Shown one piece after another: positions 8,852 through 17,201 of a stretch of DNA of 32,553 nt. Position 1 is the first letter of the stretch, and every line of letters begins with the position of its first letter. A program made the translations under genes and the position numbers. Source of the DNA: Acidobacteriaceae bacterium (lineage in GTDB: Bacteria; Acidobacteriota; Terriglobia; Terriglobales; Acidobacteriaceae); assembly GCA_030037705.1 (NCBI GenBank), contig JASHQE010000136.1, forward strand, positions 1-32,553. The letters are read 5' to 3'. The notes under the pieces were generated by a model. The model did not search any database. It was not told the DNA's origin and saw only the letters and a list, made by a program, of their open reading frames with translations.

Positions 8852-8976
8852 GGGTCATGGAGCGCAGCGACGTCACCCGTCAGGATCGGCCGGAGACGAT
8901 CATCGGCTCCATCAGCCCATGCGCATTGAGCTTCAGATTTGAATCCGGCAACAAGATGTACCAAGAGAGGCTTGCT

Positions 8977-11592
8977 ATGAAGAACGCTGGCTGGTTTTCT
9001 CGACATGTAATTCAACAGCCTGCGATTGCAATGAAGCGGCATTTGGGCGCGGCTACCGCGGCCGCTTTCCTTTGGGCGGCGGGGATCGCATACGGTCAGA
9101 ATGCGGCGCCGGCAACTCAGGCGCCCGAGACGCAGATGAGCGTGCCCGCCGGATATTCTGTCCATCAGGCGGTGGATCTCGGCGGGCGTCTCAATGACGT
9201 CGTGGGCAGCGGATCTATGTATGACTCGCTGTTGAATGTGCACACCGGGCCGCGCGTGCTGGCCGAGAGCTTTGAGATGCACGCGCTTCCTGGAAAAAAG
9301 AACACCCTGGTCGACGACGTCAGGGCCTTTGGCAGCGGCTTCGGTGGTGATCCGGTCAGCGTGGCCAAGCTGGATTTCTCGAAGGGCAAGGCCTACGAGT
9401 TCTCGTCGTTATTCCGCCGCGACCGCAAATATTTCGACTACGACCTGCTCGGCAACCCGAATATCCCCGGCGGGCAGACGATCCCGATCGGGCCATCCAA
9501 AGCCCCCACAGGCTCATTTGCCTGGCCGCAGACGTTGCAATCGCCTTTCCTCTTCAACACGGTGCGCCGCATGACCGACACCAATCTCACCGTGCTCCCA
9601 CTTTCGACGGTGACTTATCGAATCGCCTACTCGAAGAGTGTAATGGAGGGTCCGAGTCTCAGCCCCAGCGGCTATCAGTTTGCCAAGTACAACGCAGTGC
9701 TCGAGGAATACCAGCGAAACAGCACGGATGACATGACTGCGGACGTGGATTGGAAACCGGTGCAAGGCACGAAGTTCACCTACGAACAGCAGTTCACGCA
9801 CTACAAGGGCGATTCATATTTCACCCTCAACCCCAACGCCCTTATTGCGCAAGAAGCCGATGGAATGAAAGTGGCCATTAACGACTTCGACAGCCTCACT
9901 CCGTATGGCATCAGCGCCTGCAACACAGGCAGCATGGGAAGCGCTTATACCAACTCGACCACCTATACTCTCTTCACCGCACCCACCACCGGCAACCTGC
10001 CGGTGATCAATCCTGCCTGCGCTGTGGTGACCCAATACCTGCGCTCGCAGCCCACGCGGGTTCTGTTTCCTACGGAGGTGCTGCGCCTGCAAAGTTCCAG
10101 CATCCGGAAGATCGCGATGAACGGCAACGTACGCTTCACCAACGCGCACATGCATCTGCCCAACTATTACGACAGTTATCAGGGATTGAATGGGGCAACC
10201 CGCTCGCTCACCTATCTGGCGAACGCGACTGCGAAGCGCGAGGTGCTGGCCGCCGACTATGGGATCTCCTGGCAAACGACGGATCGTTTTAGCCTCGCCG
10301 AGCAGATCAGCTACTCGACCTTCCACCAGCCGGGTACGATCCTTTTCACGAGCGGGACTACGCTGGCCACACCAACGAACCCGAATGAGACCATCAACTA
10401 TCCAACGCTGACCGCAACGAGTGCTGCGGCAGGCGCATCCACCTTTGAAGGCAGTCCCAACATCGGCACGCCGGGAGCGGGCTTTACCGGCCAGTTGTAT
10501 CTGACCAACAATCTGACGGCGAGCTGGGACGTGGCCTCCCGCGTCACGTTTTCTCTGACCTATCGCTATCAGAACCATGCTGTGGCCGAGGGCAATCCTC
10601 ACAACGCTCCTCTGCCCGTGGGCGCAGTAACCGGCGGCACGGTCACCATCAATGAAAATGCTGGGATTCTGGCGATCATGACGCGGCCTGCGAGCAACTG
10701 GGATTTGAACGGCTCGGTCGAAGTAGGATACGACGACAATGCGCTCACCCCGGTTTCTCCGCGGCAACTCAGGCACTACCGGGTGCACACGATCTACAAG
10801 CCGAGGACTTGGGCAACGTTCTCCGGCGTCTTCAACGACCTGGAGCGGCACAATAACACGAATAACAATCAGAGCGCCGTCGCCGCCGGTGATGACCCGT
10901 ATGAAGGCCCGCTCGATCATGTTGACCACACGCGGATTGCCAGCGTGAGCGCGTCGCTGGCGCCGAATGAGCACTACGCGTTCGACGTGAGTTACGTCTA
11001 TAGTGACGTCTACACGGCGACCAATATCTGCTTCGACAATGGCAACCAGAATCCGAGCACAGTGTCCGGCGCTTTCCCGGGCACGGCCACGCTCACCAGC
11101 TCCGGCGCGCCGTATGTCTGCCCAGGCGTGTTCACAAGAGGTTCCACCACGCAGCTCGCTGACTGGTTCGGCAGAGACTTCATGGATGCGCCCTCGCAGT
11201 TTGGATCCGCGGCCGTGATGCTCACGCCCGTCGACAAGTTCCACTACGGCTTCGGCTATCACATAAGCTCTGTCAACGGCAGCCAGTTCTTCAATGATGC
11301 GCGTGCAGTCAACGGGTCGCTGGTCTCGACGTATCAGTCCCCTTATCTGGACGCGTCCTTTACCGTGCATACGGGATTGGCCTTGAAAGCGGAGTACGAT
11401 TTCTACGGCTATGGCGAAGGCGGCCCCTCCGGAGCGGAGTATTGCAGTTTCTCAACATCGACAACCTCGACCGTTGTTCCTTGTGCGTCTCTATCTGCCC
11501 AGACCGGCTGGACGATCTCGCCGGCAGGTGAAACCGCACCCCGCAACTTTCACGCCAACAATGTGCTGCTGGGAGTACACTACGAGTTCTGA
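8977..11592 (+). CDS. MtrB/PioB-family outer-membrane beta-barrel
   Basis: An 871-residue protein that I read as the porin sheath for the preceding decaheme cytochrome. It shows alternating polar/aromatic strands through the whole length, GRLNDVVGSGSMYDSLLNV near the mature N-terminus, and the terminal NNVLLGVHYEF with final Phe expected for barrel assembly. I start at ATG 8977 because GAGAGG lies six bases upstream; the open frame extends further 5' over the cytochrome gene but that part is a shadow. A second in-frame ATG at 9031 begins a more standard signal peptide (MKRHLGAATAAAFLWAAG), so the n-region is unusually long or the start is 9031. It is larger than Shewanella MtrB (about 700) and nearer PioB. 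No N-terminal CXXC of the MtrB kind is seen. Confidence 0.87.
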   Translation: MKNAGWFSRHVIQQPAIAMKRHLGAATAAAFLWAAGIAYGQNAAPATQAPETQMSVPAGYSVHQAVDLGGRLNDVVGSGSMYDSLLNVHTGPRVLAESFEMHALPGKKNTLVDDVRAFGSGFGGDPVSVAKLDFSKGKAYEFSSLFRRDRKYFDYDLLGNPNIPGGQTIPIGPSKAPTGSFAWPQTLQSPFLFNTVRRMTDTNLTVLPLSTVTYRIAYSKSVMEGPSLSPSGYQFAKYNAVLEEYQRNSTDDMTADVDWKPVQGTKFTYEQQFTHYKGDSYFTLNPNALIAQEADGMKVAINDFDSLTPYGISACNTGSMGSAYTNSTTYTLFTAPTTGNLPVINPACAVVTQYLRSQPTRVLFPTEVLRLQSSSIRKIAMNGNVRFTNAHMHLPNYYDSYQGLNGATRSLTYLANATAKREVLAADYGISWQTTDRFSLAEQISYSTFHQPGTILFTSGTTLATPTNPNETINYPTLTATSAAAGASTFEGSPNIGTPGAGFTGQLYLTNNLTASWDVASRVTFSLTYRYQNHAVAEGNPHNAPLPVGAVTGGTVTINENAGILAIMTRPASNWDLNGSVEVGYDDNALTPVSPRQLRHYRVHTIYKPRTWATFSGVFNDLERHNNTNNNQSAVAAGDDPYEGPLDHVDHTRIASVSASLAPNEHYAFDVSYVYSDVYTATNICFDNGNQNPSTVSGAFPGTATLTSSGAPYVCPGVFTRGSTTQLADWFGRDFMDAPSQFGSAAVMLTPVDKFHYGFGYHISSVNGSQFFNDARAVNGSLVSTYQSPYLDASFTVHTGLALKAEYDFYGYGEGGPSGAEYCSFSTSTTSTVVPCASLSAQTGWTISPAGETAPRNFHANNVLLGVHYEF

Positions 11593-11661
11593 TCAGAAGA
11601 GAATATCTTTCGCCGAGACCGCTTGCGCGCGGGCTGGCAAACAGAATGAAGGAGTCTCGCA

Positions 11662-11979
11662 ATGACCAAAGCAGTGCGTTCGACAATGGTGCTGGCCGCT
11701 CTGGTTGCATTAGTCTGCACAATGAGCTTCGCCCAATCCTCTGGAGAAGCAACCTATAAAACCAAATGCCAAAGCTGCCACGGCGCAACTGGCACTCCGA
11801 ATCCGGGGATCGCCAAGCTGCTGGGCATCAAACCTACCTCTGATCCGGCGATGAAGGCGCTTACACTCGACCAGATCGAGGCCGCGGTGAAGAACGGAAA
11901 AGGCAAGATGAAACCGATTGCCGGGATTACCGATGCTCAGGTCAAGGATGTGTCTGCATATTTCAAAACGCTGAAGTAA
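11662..11979 (+). CDS. Small monoheme class I cytochrome c
   Basis: A 105-residue periplasmic cytochrome. It has a signal peptide ending near SFAQ (about residue 25), one heme motif CQSCH near residue 36, and a methionine-containing GKGKMKPIAGI stretch that would give the sixth heme ligand, then the closing helix VKDVSAYFKTLK. The fold is that of cytochrome c6/c553-like electron carriers. AAGGAG stands eight bases before the ATG. It lies between the barrel and the NapC-like gene in one transcription unit, so a soluble shuttle between inner-membrane cytochrome and the decaheme/barrel complex is a reasonable inference. Confidence 0.92.
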   Translation: MTKAVRSTMVLAALVALVCTMSFAQSSGEATYKTKCQSCHGATGTPNPGIAKLLGIKPTSDPAMKALTLDQIEAAVKNGKGKMKPIAGITDAQVKDVSAYFKTLK

Positions 11980-12069
11980 GCCGCCAGTAAGTCATCGGAT
12001 CGATCCAAATTTTGCCATACGGCCCGTCGTTTCCGCGCGGGCCATCTCAATAAGGAGGCCTGGGGCCGC

Positions 12070-13536
12070 GTGCCGTTTTTTGAAAGATTTCGTGAAAACT
12101 GGGTAAGGCCCGCGCTGTTTTTCGGGAACAATCCCACCAGCCTCGCCGGCGGAGCCATCACCAGCGCCTCCGGAATCACGATGATCAGCTACTGGCTGAT
12201 CGGGCTTTTTGGCCGTCCCAACGACAACCCTTATCTCGGCATCATCTTCTTCCTCATTCTCCCGGCACTTTTCATCTTCGGGCTCGCATTGATCCCTATC
12301 GGCGTCTTCCTGCGCTACAAGGCGCTCCGGAAGACCGGCAAGATTCCCCTTGCATTTCCCAAAATTGATCTCAATGATCGCATCTTCCGTCACGGGCTGG
12401 ACATCGTGCTCGTGGCAACGATCGTAAATCTGCTGGTGGTGGCCACCGCCAGCTATCATGGCGCGGCCTATATGGATTCACCGCAGTTTTGCGGACAATC
12501 GTGCCACGTGATGCATCCCGAGTACACGGCATATAAGATCTCTGCGCACTCTCACGTGGCCTGCGTGGAGTGCCACATCGGCTCGGGCGCGCGCTCTTAC
12601 TTTGAAGCCAAAGTGAACGGCACCAAACAGCTGATCGAAGTTACATCTCACCCGATGGCTCATATCGCGCCGCATATCATTCCCGACTATCCAACGCCTA
12701 TCCCATCGCCGGTGATGAATCTGCGCCCGGCGCGCGAGATCTGTGAGGCCTGTCATACACCGGCGAAATTCGTTGGAGAAAAGCTGATCATCAAGTCAGG
12801 TTTTGCTGACGATGCAGCGAACACCGAGACCCAAACCGTGGTCCTTCTGCACCTGGGCGGCCTCGACGGTCTCTCGCACCTCACCGGCATACACGGCGCG
12901 CACCTCGGCCACATCGAGTACATCGCTGCTGATTCGACCCGCGCCACGATTCCTTGGGTACAGAGGACGAATCCCGATGGATCAACGAGCACCTACGTGG
13001 CTTCGGCGCTTAAGGGCGTAATGCCCCGAGGCGAACGGCGCATGATGGACTGTATCGACTGCCACAACCGCGCGGCCCACACCTTCGTCACTGCGGAAGA
13101 AGCGATCAATCAGGCGATGGCCGATGGCGCGATCAGTCCCAGCCTGCCCTGGGTGCATAAGGAGGGCCTCACGCTGCTGAAAGCAAACTACACGAGCCAG
13201 GCCGAAGCGGCGCAGAAGATTCCCGCAGATCTCGAAGCTTTCTATCGATCGAGCAATCAAGCTGTTTGGGCCGCCAAAGCAACGCTCGTGCAGGCAGCCG
13301 GCGCGGAGCTGGTGACGCTTTATAGCCAGAACGTCTTTCCCGATATGAAGGTAACCTGGGGCACGCATCCGAACCACATCGGACACACGAGCGATCCTGG
13401 CTGCTTCCGCTGCCACGACGGCGATCACGTAGCCAAGGATGGAACCAGCATCACACAGGACTGTGCAGCTTGCCACAACCTGCTGGCGGTCGAAGAGGCA
13501 AAGCCGAAGGTGCTGGCAGATATCGGGATTCAGTAA
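12070..13536 (+). CDS. NapC/NirT-like membrane-anchored multiheme cytochrome c
   Basis: A 488-residue protein with three predicted N-terminal membrane segments (about 35-52, 58-82 and 116-138) and a long periplasmic domain. Heme-binding motifs are one CX3CH (CGQSCH at about 141) and five CXXCH (CVECH 165, CEACH 225, CIDCH 328, CFRCH 445, CAACH 466). NapC/NirT/CymA/ImcH-type proteins oxidise quinol and hand electrons to periplasmic cytochromes, which is the missing inner-membrane step of this cluster. The start is GTG 12070, with TAAGGAGG upstream at slightly long spacing. It is much longer than NapC (about 200 residues) and closer to the ImcH size class. It is probably the last gene of the cytochrome operon. 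Confidence 0.88.
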   Translation: MPFFERFRENWVRPALFFGNNPTSLAGGAITSASGITMISYWLIGLFGRPNDNPYLGIIFFLILPALFIFGLALIPIGVFLRYKALRKTGKIPLAFPKIDLNDRIFRHGLDIVLVATIVNLLVVATASYHGAAYMDSPQFCGQSCHVMHPEYTAYKISAHSHVACVECHIGSGARSYFEAKVNGTKQLIEVTSHPMAHIAPHIIPDYPTPIPSPVMNLRPAREICEACHTPAKFVGEKLIIKSGFADDAANTETQTVVLLHLGGLDGLSHLTGIHGAHLGHIEYIAADSTRATIPWVQRTNPDGSTSTYVASALKGVMPRGERRMMDCIDCHNRAAHTFVTAEEAINQAMADGAISPSLPWVHKEGLTLLKANYTSQAEAAQKIPADLEAFYRSSNQAVWAAKATLVQAAGAELVTLYSQNVFPDMKVTWGTHPNHIGHTSDPGCFRCHDGDHVAKDGTSITQDCAACHNLLAVEEAKPKVLADIGIQ

Positions 13537-13699
13537 GCCCGTGGCTCTTGCCCGGTAGTAGGTGAGTTTGAAAGGGCACGGCTTTATCGGGGTCCCCAAC
13601 AGGCTGGGAGAGCACGCCGTCGATCGCAATGAGTCGCGCAGCATTCTCTCCACTCTCATACGCCTTCTGGGCGATTTCGATCTGGTTGTAGTCCTCACC

Positions 13700-14662
13700 C
13701 TACAGGGCTGCGCTCGCCAGTACGGCTTCTGCCGTTCGACGGTCAGTGATAAGAACATCAATCCATTGTCCGCGCAAGGCGCCTAGAATGGCTTGCACCT
13801 TCTTTTTGCCGCCTGCAATGCCGATGACTCGTTCGACGGCGCGAAGCGCTGCTGCTTCGATTCCGATAACACGATGCGAAAGTGGCGATTTGATTGGAAC
13901 GCCTGATGCGTCGAAGTGACGGAAACAGATATCGCCAACAGCACCAAGCCGGCTCAATTCGGCCCGCTCGGCTGAAGAAAACACATTGCCGCTGCTGGCA
14001 AGCAGCCGCGATGGCTCCATTGACCCAATACCCACCAGTGCGATATCCAGTTGTTCGAAGCTCTCAACCACCTCTCGTACAGCGGGTTCCCTGAACAGAA
14101 CGCGACGAGCTTCGGCCGTAGTGACTACGGCTGGGGATTGAAGCAGAACGGCGCGCGCGCCAATCGATGCAGCAAGCCGCTGTGCCAAATACGTGGCGGC
14201 TTCCTGCTGGACGCCAGTGTTTCCAATCCCTCCAAGTATCTGAACCACCTTCCCGCCATTGCAATAGTCCCCAGGGTGCAGAGCATCGACCATAGAGAAG
14301 AGTGATCGGCTCCAAGAGGAAATTCCTATCCTGGTTCCCGGTCTCAGTGTAGTTTCGAGATAGTAAGCCGCCGCGGATCCGAGTTCGCGGACCAACGTCT
14401 CCTCTTCAACCGAACCGTCGATCACCACAGAGTCTTTCAAAGAGAACTCCGCTGTGAGTTGATCTTCAAGTTCAGAATAGATTCCAGGTGGAGTCGTAAC
14501 GCTAAAGCGAACAAGATTCGATTCGCGTGCCCGTTTAAGCAAGCGCGAAACCGTCGATTGATGGATCTGCAATCGATCCGTGATTCCCCTCTGCCGCAGT
14601 CCCTGCACGTAATACATTCGTGCCACTTTGGCCATGAGGCGCACTTCATCTTCTCGGGACAT
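13700..14662 (-). CDS. SorC-family sugar-binding transcriptional regulator
   Basis: A 320-residue regulator. The N-terminal helix-turn-helix is clear (VARMYYVQGLRQRGITDR, then HQSTVSRLLKRARE), followed by a SorC-type effector domain (DSVVIDGS, GTRIGISSWSRSLFSMV, VVQILGGIGNTG, GIGSMEPSRLL). Members bind phosphorylated sugar intermediates and act as repressors or activators. I start at ATG 14662, preceded by ATAGGAGC; an upstream extension to 14743 overlaps the isomerase gene and lacks support. It follows the isomerase by 31 bases as last gene of the sugar operon. It is therefore the best candidate to bind the repeated boxes upstream of the transketolase genes, with a ketose-phosphate as inducer (inference). 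Confidence 0.92.
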   Translation of the reverse strand: MSREDEVRLMAKVARMYYVQGLRQRGITDRLQIHQSTVSRLLKRARESNLVRFSVTTPPGIYSELEDQLTAEFSLKDSVVIDGSVEEETLVRELGSAAAYYLETTLRPGTRIGISSWSRSLFSMVDALHPGDYCNGGKVVQILGGIGNTGVQQEAATYLAQRLAASIGARAVLLQSPAVVTTAEARRVLFREPAVREVVESFEQLDIALVGIGSMEPSRLLASSGNVFSSAERAELSRLGAVGDICFRHFDASGVPIKSPLSHRVIGIEAAALRAVERVIGIAGGKKKVQAILGALRGQWIDVLITDRRTAEAVLASAAL

Positions 14663-14693
14663 GCTCCTATTGTTCCATAGCTTGCATATGAAT

Positions 14694-16145
14694 TTAGGTC
14701 TGATTGAACGTGCACAATGCAGGGAGGAAACTTGGCCGCTCATGATGATAGATTTGCCAGCCGAGGTATCGGCCCAGCGCCTCGGCCACGGCAGCCGCGG
14801 TGTGGCTGCGGTTCATGGCAGCGTGGTGCTCGAAGCCGTTCTCGCAGATGACGTGCATCAGCCTGGGCAGTTGCGCAACGCGCACCACGGCGCGGGTGCC
14901 AAAGGTTTTCAGCGGATCATCGGTAAACTCCCCTTCCCCAACGTAGGCCGTGATTTTGCCAGTGAGATCGTCGGTGCTCACGCGGCCGAAGGTGACCGGG
15001 CCTGCCAGTGTGCGGCCTTCCAGCGCGCCGAAGGTGTTCTCTTCGCCAAGCGTAGTGCCAAGAATGGGCGCCGTAGCGATGCGGATGTCGGGCAGAAAGT
15101 CCTTCGCCCAATTGCCGCAGTGAAAGAAGACGCATTTCTCAGGATCGCCGCCGTAGTTGTTGTTCCAGTCGACAAGCGCGCTGGGCATGCCCGAGGCAAG
15201 CTGCAGCGCGTACATGCCTACTACGCCTGCGATGTCGACCTCGCAGGCCGAGGGCAGCATCTGCTCGCTCATCATCGACATGATGGTGCACACATTCACG
15301 CCGAAGTTCTTCTGCAGCGAACTCCAGCACTGGATGGCCGTAGCCGTGATGGAGAGCGATTGCATCCAGTCATCGACTACGAGCGCGAACTTGGCCATGC
15401 GCAGAATAGCTTCGTCGGGAGCTTGCGACGCATCGGCATAGGAGCGAATCTGTGCGATGCGCTGGCGCACCCGCGGGTCGTCGCTTGAGATTTTAGCGGC
15501 GTTGCCAAAAACCTCGGAGAGATCGATGGTGTTGACGGTGATACCGTTGGCTTCGAGGAGCTTCTCGCTGAAGCGCGTGGTGTTGAAAGCGTTCGGCCGC
15601 GCCCCGACGGCCCCGATGCGCACCCGGCTCAGGCCGCGCACCACTTTGCAAGTCTGGACAAACTGGACAAGGTCCTCGCGGAAGCGCGGATCAAGCACCG
15701 CGACCGTGTGATCGCGCGTGAGCGAGAACGGAATGCGGTACTGGCGCAGGTTGTTGCACACCGAGATCTTGCCGCAGAAGGCGTCGCGCCGGCGGTCGAG
15801 GCCGAACTGATCGAGATCGTCAGGGCAAGCCTGCACGAGAACCGGAACATGCGTATCGGCCAGCCGGATAGAATCGGCAACGCCCTTTTCATCGCCGAAA
15901 TTCGGCAGGCATACCAGGATGCCCTCGATGCGGTCGCGATTTTTGCCGAGCAGCGCGCCGCACTTTTGCGCGTCGGCCCAGGTTTCCACCGCGCCCAGCT
16001 TCGATTCTTCCGGCGAGAGCCAAACCGGCTCGATGTTGAGCTCTGCAAAGAGCTTCATCAGGTCCTTGCGCGCTTCGGAGATCAGCACGTCAGGAAAGAA
16101 ATCGCGATTGCCTACGATCACTCCAAGAGTTGCCCAAGTCGTCAT
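14694..16145 (-). CDS. L-fucose/L-arabinose isomerase-family sugar isomerase
   Basis: A 483-residue protein with the layout of the FucI/AraA-type metal-dependent aldose-ketose isomerases. An N-terminal Rossmann-like region (GVIVGNRDFFPD, GILVCLPNFGDEKG) is followed by a catalytic region in which Glu of ACEVDIAGVVGMYAL, Asp of ALVDWNNNYGG and a C-terminal His (FEHHAAMNRSH) correspond to the Glu/Asp/His metal ligands of FucI. ATG 16145 follows CAGGAG; a start at 16163 is possible but lacks an RBS. Placed after a sugar permease and an FGGY kinase, it probably makes the ketose that the kinase uses. Family members act on fucose, arabinose and other sugars including modified ones, so the substrate is open. 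Confidence 0.88.
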   Translation of the reverse strand: MTTWATLGVIVGNRDFFPDVLISEARKDLMKLFAELNIEPVWLSPEESKLGAVETWADAQKCGALLGKNRDRIEGILVCLPNFGDEKGVADSIRLADTHVPVLVQACPDDLDQFGLDRRRDAFCGKISVCNNLRQYRIPFSLTRDHTVAVLDPRFREDLVQFVQTCKVVRGLSRVRIGAVGARPNAFNTTRFSEKLLEANGITVNTIDLSEVFGNAAKISSDDPRVRQRIAQIRSYADASQAPDEAILRMAKFALVVDDWMQSLSITATAIQCWSSLQKNFGVNVCTIMSMMSEQMLPSACEVDIAGVVGMYALQLASGMPSALVDWNNNYGGDPEKCVFFHCGNWAKDFLPDIRIATAPILGTTLGEENTFGALEGRTLAGPVTFGRVSTDDLTGKITAYVGEGEFTDDPLKTFGTRAVVRVAQLPRLMHVICENGFEHHAAMNRSHTAAAVAEALGRYLGWQIYHHERPSFLPALCTFNQT

Positions 16146-16184
16146 ATGAAAGTCTCCTGGCATTTGCCTGTTGAGGTTTGCGCG

Positions 16185-17201
16185 CTAAAGACGCGAGCAC
16201 GTAATGAGCGCAAGGCCCGCGAGGTAGCACAAAAACATGGCCCCGAGAATGCGGTTGGTCCCGCGCGGAGCGGTCGAAAACTCGCGCCACACCAGCACGC
16301 CCCACAAAATCGCTACGACAGGCGCCGCATTCGACAGCGCGTAGGAGACGGCGGGACCGGCCGCACCCACCGCGATGAAGCTCGACGTGATGCCGACGGC
16401 CCAGATGGCGCCGCCGAAGATGCCCGTGCAATGCGTGCCCGCGCTTCCCTTCCAGTAATCGGCCATGCGCACGGGGGCGCCTTCGACCGGATACCGCATA
16501 AAAAAAGGATGGAAAAGAAAAGTGGTGAGAAACGCGCCGAGCGTAAAGAAAAACGCAGCCGAGAGCGGCATCAGCTTGCCTGAGCCGCCGGCGACGAATG
16601 CGGGATCGATGGATTTGACCGTGACGGAGTAGAAAAATGCGATCAGTACGCCGGCCGCCACCGACAGCAGGATGCCTTTCGCGCTCGGCTTCTTGACGGC
16701 GCTTGCCAAGCGGCCGTAGGCCAGCATACTGAGCAGGATGGCGACCACGATGACAGCGACACCAGCAAACAGCAGCCGCGTGTTGCCAGGGTTCTTGGCG
16801 CCCTCGATGATGACGAGAATGAAACTGAAGACGATGCCGAGCACCCACGCAATGCCGCCGCCGATGGGGAAGCCGATCGCCATGCCCGCCACGGCAATGG
16901 CCGCCACCAGCAGCAGATTGCCGAGATTCCACACCGTGCCGCCGAGCAGCGCCCAGCCGATACTCGAATGGTCGGCCTGAGCCAGATCGGCGAGGAAGGG
17001 ACGGCCGGTTGCGCCGAAAGAGCCCAGCGTAAGCGCCGCGACCAGTGATGTGAGCACCAGACCCGTGACGAAATCCCAGTAGAAAAGCTCGAACCGCCAG
17101 GAGCGCGCGGCAAGCTTTTGCGTGTTGGCCCACGATCCCCAACAGATCATGGTGAGGACGCAAAGCACAACGGCGATGGAATAGCTGTGAATGGCGATCA
17201 T
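16185..17201 (-). CDS. Sugar permease of the DMT superfamily (GRP/RhaT-like)
   Basis: A 338-residue integral membrane protein with about ten hydrophobic segments. The first contains ICWGSWANTQK, typical of the glucose/ribose porter branch (GlcU/RbsU) and of related ureide permeases. Internal repeats of five segments (IGFPIGGGIAWVLG; GIFGGAIWAVGITSSF) fit the drug/metabolite transporter fold, which works as a secondary carrier in the inner membrane. ATG 17201 overlaps the end of the kinase gene by four bases (ATGA) and follows GGAAGGAAG. It is likely the uptake system for the sugar processed by the operon. Ureide or other substrates cannot be excluded from sequence alone. Confidence 0.88.
   Translation of the reverse strand: MIAIHSYSIAVVLCVLTMICWGSWANTQKLAARSWRFELFYWDFVTGLVLTSLVAALTLGSFGATGRPFLADLAQADHSSIGWALLGGTVWNLGNLLLVAAIAVAGMAIGFPIGGGIAWVLGIVFSFILVIIEGAKNPGNTRLLFAGVAVIVVAILLSMLAYGRLASAVKKPSAKGILLSVAAGVLIAFFYSVTVKSIDPAFVAGGSGKLMPLSAAFFFTLGAFLTTFLFHPFFMRYPVEGAPVRMADYWKGSAGTHCTGIFGGAIWAVGITSSFIAVGAAGPAVSYALSNAAPVVAILWGVLVWREFSTAPRGTNRILGAMFLCYLAGLALITCSRL

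Noticed and set aside
8584..8976. 5' extension of the barrel gene frame
   Set aside because: It overlaps the decaheme gene and shows no secretory or barrel features; ATG 8977 has a good RBS.
9814..11370. 518-codon open frame on the minus strand
   Set aside because: It lies wholly antisense to the barrel gene and has low-complexity, Arg/Val-rich composition. The plus-strand reading has RBS, signal peptide and barrel features.
13537..13699. Third copy of the two-hairpin repeat near 13573 (GGGCACGGCTTTATCGG)
   Set aside because: Only the first arm resembles the repeat; the complementary arm and second hairpin are absent.
14628..15488. 286-codon plus-strand open frame, and similar ones at 15708-16583 and 26060-27205
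   Set aside because: These are antisense shadows in GC-rich codons of the isomerase, permease and DapA/oxidoreductase genes, without RBS or recognisable domains.
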